A DNA stretch of 64,000 nt from Tribonema minus (Eukaryota; Sar; Xanthophyceae; Tribonematales; Tribonemataceae), in contig JAFCMP010000556.1 in the NCBI GenBank assembly GCA_017506865.1, forward strand, positions 496,001 through 560,000, in the 5' to 3' direction. The position numbers and the translations under genes are program-made. Positions 57,207-64,000 of the stretch are shown piece by piece; positions within the stretch are counted from its first letter, which is position 1; every line of letters begins with the position of its first letter. Under the pieces are notes generated by a model. The model searched no databases. It saw only the letters and a list, made by a program, of their open reading frames with translations, and was not told the origin of the DNA.

Positions 57207-58592
57207 TGCCCCCCGGGTGTGGGGGGGGGGGGGCTGGGGGCTGTTGAGCTTTTCAGGAGAGCGTTGTCGCGGCGGTGAAGAGTGACGCCGCGGGCGCTGC
57301 TGGACTGACGTGTTTGGTGGCGCAGCCGCCGCCGCTGCTGCTGCTGCTGCCGCTGCCGCGGTGGTCTGAGCGCTGCCGTGCTGCCACTCGCAGCACTGCC
57401 GCACCGACCTGATCGGCGCTGCGCGCGAGGGAGGTGCTGGTTTTCAACTCGCCGCGCCGTGCATGGTCGTTGGCGCTCACGCGTGCGGCACGCCCCGTTG
57501 GTGGCAGGGGGGTCAAGGCAACATCTTGCCCCACTGCTGCTCGCAAGAGCCAGACTGGGAGGATGGTACTGGCTGCACGTCAGGCACCGCTACCGCCGCC
57601 CAACTCCAGCACACACACCAAGCCATACGGCGTTTGCATCACGCCATGGCAAGCGGACATGCACATGTACCCCGCCAGCGCGTGCCGTTGCCGTTGCGTG
57701 CGGTTTTTTGGGAAGTGCTGTTTTTTAAAGTCTGCAGTTTTCATGGCCTTACTGCATTGCATGTAGGCAACGCGGCGCAAATCAGGCCGGCTCGCTTCAC
57801 CGGACTGCCGGGCCGGCGCTGCGCTCCTGTACCAATGGTGAATTCACTCCGTCTGGTGCGCTATATACCTGCTCGTTGCTTTCAGTATGCGTTGCTTTGT
57901 CGCTGCGGTTTAAGTCCATTACAGGCGAGCGACGCCGCGACAAATCGCTCTTTCAATGGCCGCCGTATGTGTGATTGAAAGATCGCGTGTTGTCTCAGTT
58001 GCCCGCGCAAAGGTCTTGACCAGTGGTACTGCACTACTGAAGCCACCTCCGCAGAAGCAGAGCAGGGCTGGCGGTCAGAGGGCGCGCGCCATCCTCCCCA
58101 TGTCCCACCCTTCCTCCCCACCCTTCCTCCCCATTTGGGGAGGAAGAGATCCGCCGCGGTCAGAGGGCATAAACACCGCCGGCTGTGTTGCCCGTTCTAG
58201 AAAGCGGAGCGCGAGTTCATGCAGGGCTGATGTTGCTGCTCCCAAAACCTCATGAGGCGCAAGCCACGGTGAACCGTTTCATTTCCATGAAACGCCTCGT
58301 GATAGGCGGCAGTGGCTGCAGTATAATCTGGCCACGCGCGAACAAGTGCACAGCAGGAGCAACAGCAGGCACCCGCCGTCTCCATACCAGCGGCAACACA
58401 CTCGGCGACGTGGCCTGTGAGTCAGCAGTCCGTATCTCAGTTCAGTTCAGCACAGCAACAGAGCAGCAGCAGCATATGAGCACAGGCGCACACCACAGCA
58501 GATCATCTAGGCGGGGCCAGCAACAGCCGGAGCACACAGCAGCACAACACACCGGCGCCAGCAGAGACGAGTGGTGGGCAGGACTACCCTGA
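57207..58592. other. Intergenic region between PIAS-like and phosphatase genes
   Basis: No exon is supported on either strand. The first part is rich in GCC and CTG triplets. The promoter of the phosphatase gene is presumably near 58.3-58.6 kb, but no defined element was recognised. Confidence 0.4.
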
Positions 58593-61500
58593 ATGCCAGC
58601 AGAGCAGGAGCAGGAAATGACAGACTATGGCCTGACGGGGCACAATGACGACCTGGTAGCGGACTCCAAGGTGAGCTGCACTTAATCAACTGTACGCGCA
58701 GCAGTGAACTACAGTAGCACGTTTGCGAAATCCCGCAGCAGCAGCAGCAGCAGCAGCAGCAGCCCCAGGCAGTGGTCAAGGCAAGTTTGCCAAACGCGAA
58801 GCCCGTTTTGAGAAAGTGAGCTGCGCCCCACTGCATGCGATGCGAGCAGCCTGAGCGGTGGTAGCGAGAAGGCAGCAGCTGTGCGCCCTCCAGCAGCAGC
58901 TACGCTCCAATCGTGCTGCTGCTGGTGGACGGACCGGCAGCAGCAACAACAACATGAGGGCCGTTCTGCGTGGGCTGCGCGGCGGTGAAGAGTTGACTCC
59001 CGAGAGCCGGCACATGACGATGCACAGTGCGCCAGGCGTGTGCCCAAAAACCCATTGCTGTGTGAGCAGGCTTATGCTATGCGCCGCTTGTGCGGTGTGA
59101 GCTGGCAGAAACATGCCGAACTGCTTTTCTTGTCTACACCGTTTTTTGGGGTGAGCAAGTGCCACTGGACTCCCCTCTTCGTCGACCGAGGGGGTCTCAT
59201 CTCACCTTGAGTGCAATGTCAAGCAGCTGAGGCTCTAGGGGCGCTGATATCCAGAGCACAGGTGGGGCCACAAGTACCCGCTCGCTGCAAGACTCCCAAC
59301 CCTAGCCCTAAGCCCTGCGCCCCTAACGCTGCGCCGCGGCAACTCTGTTGCGCGTGGCTGACTCATATCAAAAAAGACCATAGCCGTGTGTTTAGCGTCA
59401 TGCATCACGGCTGCGTATCGCAGAGGGCTGCTGGCAGCGGCGGCGGCCGGCGTCTGTTGACGCACACAATGCATGAAAGAGCGCATTCCCCTGCTCTGCC
59501 TACTTCAACTTGAAACTCGATCCCTTGCGACGGCCACTAGCAGGCGCTGAACGTCCACCATTCTCCAACGCCCAGGCCTGCTGTCATTTGGGAAGGGGGG
59601 AGGGGGGCTATCGTTTAACTTCAACCTGATACACTGGAGTCATCTTCCCTGACTCCCATCGAACACCCACCCCAGGCATGCAAACCCCGGCAAGGGGGGG
59701 GGCTTTGCGACTATGTAGCGGTTATCAGCATGGTTTATATTATATGTATGTGTAGCGTCGAGACGTACATGTATGTATGCTCTTTAGCCGCCCCCCCCCC
59801 CCTCGCTTTCATCACGAACTGCCCCCAACCCCCTAGTCCCACGTCAATCCGCATGCCCCCCAACCGGGCGACCTGTCACACCGTGGTCCTCAGCGACGAG
59901 CTGGCCGTGGGATTTGGGTGACATCATTCACGGAAGCTATGTAGAAGATCGTAGAGCTCTATGTGACAAGGTGTGGTTAGCCGCCAGTGCCTTCCACCAG
60001 TAACCGCAGTTGCCGCTGCTGCAGCAGTTGACCGCGAGGCAACCAGTGCCACCATATTCATAACGCATGATGTATTGTGCAAAAACCTATTCATCTGTAT
60101 GCCTACCTACGCAAACGCGGTGAGCGCGTGTGTGAGGCCGCGCTGGTGATGCCCGCAGCGACACTTGAGCGAGGCCCATTGGCGCTCTCGCAAGACCTGG
60201 CATTCACGCGCAGCGCGCACAAAGGGCGTTGCGCGCGGGGGTATGGGGGTATCAGAGTAGGTATGTGTGCATTCGTTTGCTGCGGCTCAGTCTCGCTGCG
60301 CGGGAGCGAACGAAACGCGCGACGCGTGCGCCATCGGTACTTTGAGCAGGTGGGCATGGTCGAGCCGCAAGTAAACAGGTATAACAAGCCACAGTACTGA
60401 TACCGCATACCCATACGTACCCCCGCGTTTGTCGTCGCCTCCGCGCAGGTGCAGGCGCGCGCGAGTACGAGCCGCAGTGGAACAGACCACATGCCAACAT
60501 ACCCGCAGCACTGATACCCATACCCAGAACAGCCTGCATACCTACATGCCCACACAGTACTGATACCCCCCCTCTCATACCCATACTTCCCCCCCGCGCA
60601 GGTCCAGGCGCGCGAGTACGAGCTGCAGTGCCTGCGCATCCAGAACGACGCGCTGCAGAAGGAGGCGGTGCGGCTGCGCCAGCTGCTGCAGGGCGTGGCG
60701 CTCGCGCAGGCCGGCAGGTGAAGCTCCCAACTTCACACTTGAAGCATGATTAACTTCCGCTTTTGAATGTCACGTACCTGCATCACCTTCACACTTGAAG
60801 AGTGAGTAACAGCTGCGCCAGCTGCTGCAGGGCGTGGCGCTCCACACTCGAGGAACAAATATGACTTCAGGTTTTGAATGTCATTTATGAATGATCATGA
60901 TAACTTCAGGTTTTTCAACATTAGCATCTTTCTTACCTTTAAAAATAATTCCAGGTTTGAAGAATCTTACCTGCGGCAGCTGCTTGGCGGAGGCTGGCGC
61001 ATCGGCACTCCTGACTTCAACTTCAACTTCAGCTTTGACCAGCACCAACCAACGCATCAAAGTCGCTTCACTGTTGCAAGGGGGTCAAGCCTTTGGTCTC
61101 CCCATGTGCTGAGCGGTGCTCCCTGCTTTGGCCAGGGGCGCCTTTGTTCAGAGTTAGGGTTAGGATTAGGGGGTTAGGAGGTTGCCATCGTCAAGTGCGT
61201 CGTGTAGCCCTACTCGTCGCACCGCCGCCCTAGGGTGCTGGTGCAGCTGCGTGCCTACTTAGAGTTGCATTTGTCCTCCCGTGTCTGTTGCTGCTTCTGC
61301 TATCTGGCGACGTCGCACCAAAAAAAAACTTCACGTTCTACAGAACTTCAACTTCTACAGCCCCCGTCCGCTTGTTCAATACCGTCCCTATGGCATGGTG
61401 AACACAGCGGTCAAACCCTAATGTACACCAGCGCGCAGTGCTGCGGTGCCCAGCCTGTGCCACATCAACCACTTGAAGTAGTACTTGAAGTATCAATGTG

Positions 61501-63493
61501 CCCTGCCGCAGCTGGCTCTCGCAAGACACCTCACGCTCCTCTGTAACACTGCTTCAAGTATTTATTCAAGTTTTCATTGAAGTAGCAATGCACCCGCCGC
61601 AGCTGGCTCTCGTGAGGCACCTCCGGCTCTACTGCGGGTTTCAACTCCTCTTCGCGTTGTTGTTGTCGCAGCAGGGTGGAGAAGCGGTCCAACGCCATCC
61701 ACCCCAGCGCGCACACCAATCAACCTCTTTGAGTACTACTTGAAGTAGTAGAGCACCCCGCAGCTGCTGGCTATCTAAAGGCACCTCACGCTCTGCGCTC
61801 GCTTTGAATCCTTTCCTTTTTGTCGTCGCAAAAGACCCAACTACTTCAAGTAGTACTTGACCTAGTGATGCACACCGCCGCGGCTGGCGCTCGCAAGACA
61901 CCTCACAACCTACTTCGACTCCTCTTCTCTCTGTCGTTGTGCAACAGGGTGGAGAAGCGGTCCAACACCATCCACCCCAGCGCGCACACCGTGGAGGACA
62001 GGGGCAAGGTCCTCATGCGGCCCATGGGGCGCTGCGCGAGCATGGCGACGCAGGAGGCGTTACGCAAGGTATGTAGGTATTACGTGCCCTGTACCCTAAC
62101 CCCCAACCCCAACCCCACCCCTATGCCCCATACCCCACGCACGTTGACTGTCACGGTGTGAGTGAGGCCCAGAGGGCGCTGCGCGAGCATGGCGACGCAG
62201 GAGGTGTTGCGCAAGGTGCGTAGGTATTGCGCGCCCTGTTACCTACCCTGATCCTAACCGTACCCGGAACCCAACCCTATACCCCCTAACCCACGCATGC
62301 CGACTGTCGAGGTACTACATGATGCAGCCAACGGGGCGATGCACGAGCATGGCGACGCAGGAGGCTTTAGGCAAAATATGCAGGTATTGCACGCCAGTAT
62401 CCATACCCCACGTCTGTCCTAAATGGTGAGGTGCTAATCAGCGGGGCGCTGCGCAAGGATGGCGACGCAGGAGGCGTTGCGCAGGGTATGTAGGTATCGC
62501 GCGGCCTGCCTTCAGCCCCCTACCCCCGAACTCCCGCCGTCGACCGTCGCGACTGCTTAGAAGCCGCTTGTCAATCGCCGCAACTGCTTCCATGCCCCCC
62601 CCCCCCCTCCCCCCCCGCTTCCTCCCCCCCCCCTTCCTCGGTCAACCATCGCAATCGCTTACACGCCGCTTGCCCCCATCACAGGTGACGCAGGAGACCC
62701 CCGGGGGCCCCTAGACCCCCCCCCCCCCCCGGCCTCCTTTGGTCGACCATCGCAACAGCTTACAAATCGTTTGCTTCCTCCTGCCCCCTCCCGACCCGGC
62801 CTCCATCGGTCGATCGTCGCAAATCTGTCGATCGTCGCAACTTGTTTTTTCTTGCACAAGGCGTCCCCCCCCACCCCCCCCCCTTGCAGGTGACGCCCGC
62901 AGGCTACTCCAGTACCAGCCATACATACGTATGTGTTATCTTCACCCCCCTCCCCCCCTCCCCCGCCTCCCTCGGTCGACGACCATTGCGACTGCTTACA
63001 AGGCCTCCCCCCCCCCCCCCCCCCAATCATTGCAGGTGACGCAGGAACCGCCCGCAGGCCCAGCGGAGGCGCTCGCGGCGAGCGTCATCAACGCTTGCCT
63101 CCCTCAATCGACCATCGCAACCGTTACCAGCCGCTCCTCTCCCCCCCCCCCCCCGACCTTTGCACCCGCTCAAGGCCTCTGCCCGCCCCCCCTCCTTCGC
63201 CACCCCCCCTACCCCCCTCCCGCCCCCCCCGGTTGACGACTATTGCGATTGCTTACAAGGCCTCCCCCCCCCATTACAGGTGACGCAGGAGACACCCGCA
63301 GGCCCAGCGGAGGCGCTCGCGGCGAGCGTCATCAACGCGTGCAAGAACCCGCTCGGCAGCGTGGAGTACCTGTCCTCGCACGCGTTCGCGGCGGACGTGC
63401 TTACGCTGTGCCAGCACGTGCGCGCGCAGTTCGAGACGGAGACGCGCTGCCTGTTCATGCAGTCGCCCGTGTACGTCTTCGGCGACATACACG
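58593..63493 (+). CDS. PPP-family Ser/Thr protein phosphatase, 5' part (partial, runs off right edge)
   Basis: The best exons are 60602-60717, 61948-62068 and 63280-63493, which join in frame. The first encodes a coiled-coil-like segment (REYELQCLRIQNDALQKEA). The second includes RSNTIHPSAHTVEDRGK. The third leads through LTLCQHVRAQFETETRCLF to [11 protein letters not shown], the first metal-binding signature of PPP phosphatases, where Asp and His bind the catalytic metals. The rest of the catalytic domain lies beyond the window. Likely first exons are 58593-58670 (MPAEQEQEMTDYGLTG start, GTGAGC donor) and 58739-58815 (glutamine run). The link from these to 60602 needs one more exon, perhaps within 58870-59040, and is uncertain. 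The N-terminal coiled coil before a PPP domain resembles divergent PP1-like enzymes of protists. Confidence 0.7.
59946..60059 (-). mobile_element. Dispersed ~170 bp repeat, copy 8
   Basis: Minus-strand copy of about 114 bp with AGATCGTAGAGCTCTATGTG and TTCCACCAGTAACCGCAGTT. It lies in an intron of the phosphatase gene. Confidence 0.6.
61665..62500 (+). repeat. Copies flanking the RSNTIHPSAHTVEDRGK exon
   Basis: An upstream copy near 61672 repeats the acceptor and the VEKRSNAIHPSAHT segment. Downstream copies near 62165, 62325 and 62440 repeat the segment for GRCASMATQEALRK and the GTATGT or GTGCGT donor. The real exon is 61948-62068. Confidence 0.88.
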
Positions 63494-63945
63494 GTGAGTT
63501 TGCCGTCCAAACCTTCAACTGTTGCAACTTGAGGTTTATGAGTTGAAGTTTGATGCTGAAGTTTATGTGTTGAACTTGAAGCTTCAACTTGAAGTCTTCA
63601 TGAAGTGTGCCAGCACGTGCGCGCGCAGTTCGAGACGGAGACGCGCTGCCTGTTCATGCAGTTGCCGGTGTACGTCTTCGGCGACATACACGGTGAGTTT
63701 GCCGCGTTCAACAGATAGAACATCATATTTTGAACTGTTCGAAAAATGAAGTTGGAAAGTTGAAGTTTTGCAAGTTGAAGTTTTGTAAGTTGAAGTTTTG
63801 CGAGTTGAAGTTTGTGAGTCAAAGTTTTGGTTGACGTCTTGATGGTGATGGAAATGTGCCAAGCACGTGCGCGCGCAGTTCGAGTCGGAGATGCGCTGCC
63901 TGTTCATGCAGTCGCCCGTGTACGTCTTCGGCGACGTACATGGTG
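62680..63945 (+). repeat. Copies flanking the GDIHG exon
   Basis: Upstream copies near 62684, 62888 and 63036 carry poly-C tracts, an AG acceptor and the VTQETPAGPAEAL segment in varying length. Downstream copies at 63607-63694 and 63855-63944 repeat the segment for [20 protein letters not shown] and FGDIHG with the GTGAG donor. The real exon is 63280-63493. The last copy reads FGDVHG. Confidence 0.92.
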
Positions 63946-64000
63946 AGGCCGCGTTCAACAGTAGAACTTCATGATTGCATGTTTGAAAAGTTGAAGTTTG

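Noticed and set aside
57378..57978. Open frames downstream of the PIAS-like stop codon as a new gene
   Set aside because: Overlapping frames in GC-rich sequence without splice structure, echoes or recognisable motifs.

Overview
The window is nuclear DNA from a GC-rich, intron-rich eukaryote. The best guess is a photosynthetic stramenopile (ochrophyte) alga. The grounds are GT-AG introns throughout, a GTPase of the land-plant plastid BPG2/NOA1 type, threonine-proline 'PT' linkers typical of secreted stramenopile proteins, and dozens of interstitial TTAGGG-type telomere arrays. The taxon is an inference; no organellar or rRNA marker is present. Layout: (1) 1-2033, minus strand: 5' end of a gene for a secreted PT-rich protein, running off the left edge. 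(2) 2483-2728, minus strand: last exon of an unidentified gene. (3) 14609-5858, minus strand: complete seven-exon gene for splicing factor SF3B4 (SAP49), 446 aa. (4) 15341-32830, plus strand: complete 14-exon circularly permuted GTPase of the YqeH/NOA1/BPG2 family, 716 aa, divergent from SF3B4 across a 0.73 kb gap. (5) 32.8-37.5 kb: accessory stretch with a long G run, a degenerate ~68 bp minisatellite and an orphan RNase-PH-like exon. (6) 37582-57206, plus strand: complete 15-exon PIAS/SIZ-type SUMO E3 ligase, 871 aa (SAP, PINIT, SP-RING, SUMO-interacting motif). (7) 58593 to past 63493, plus strand: 5' part of a PPP-family Ser/Thr phosphatase, cut off after its GDIHG metal-binding motif. The genes look like independent housekeeping functions (splicing, ribosome assembly, SUMOylation, dephosphorylation), not one pathway. 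The three complete gene models join in frame from start to stop using the listed splice sites. The striking feature is what surrounds the exons. Most are flanked by tandem, diverged partial copies of themselves ('exon echoes'). Copies upstream repeat the acceptor and the exon start; copies downstream repeat the exon end and the donor. Unit spacing is about 100-200 bp and there are up to five copies per side. This explains much of the intron length and many apparent ORFs. Introns also carry telomere-like arrays, poly-C polypyrimidine tracts, dispersed short repeats (a ~170 bp family with eight copies, and a family sharing one 3' tail), and an isolated AT-rich island that may be inserted organelle DNA. 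No tRNA, rRNA, CRISPR or prokaryotic operon was seen.
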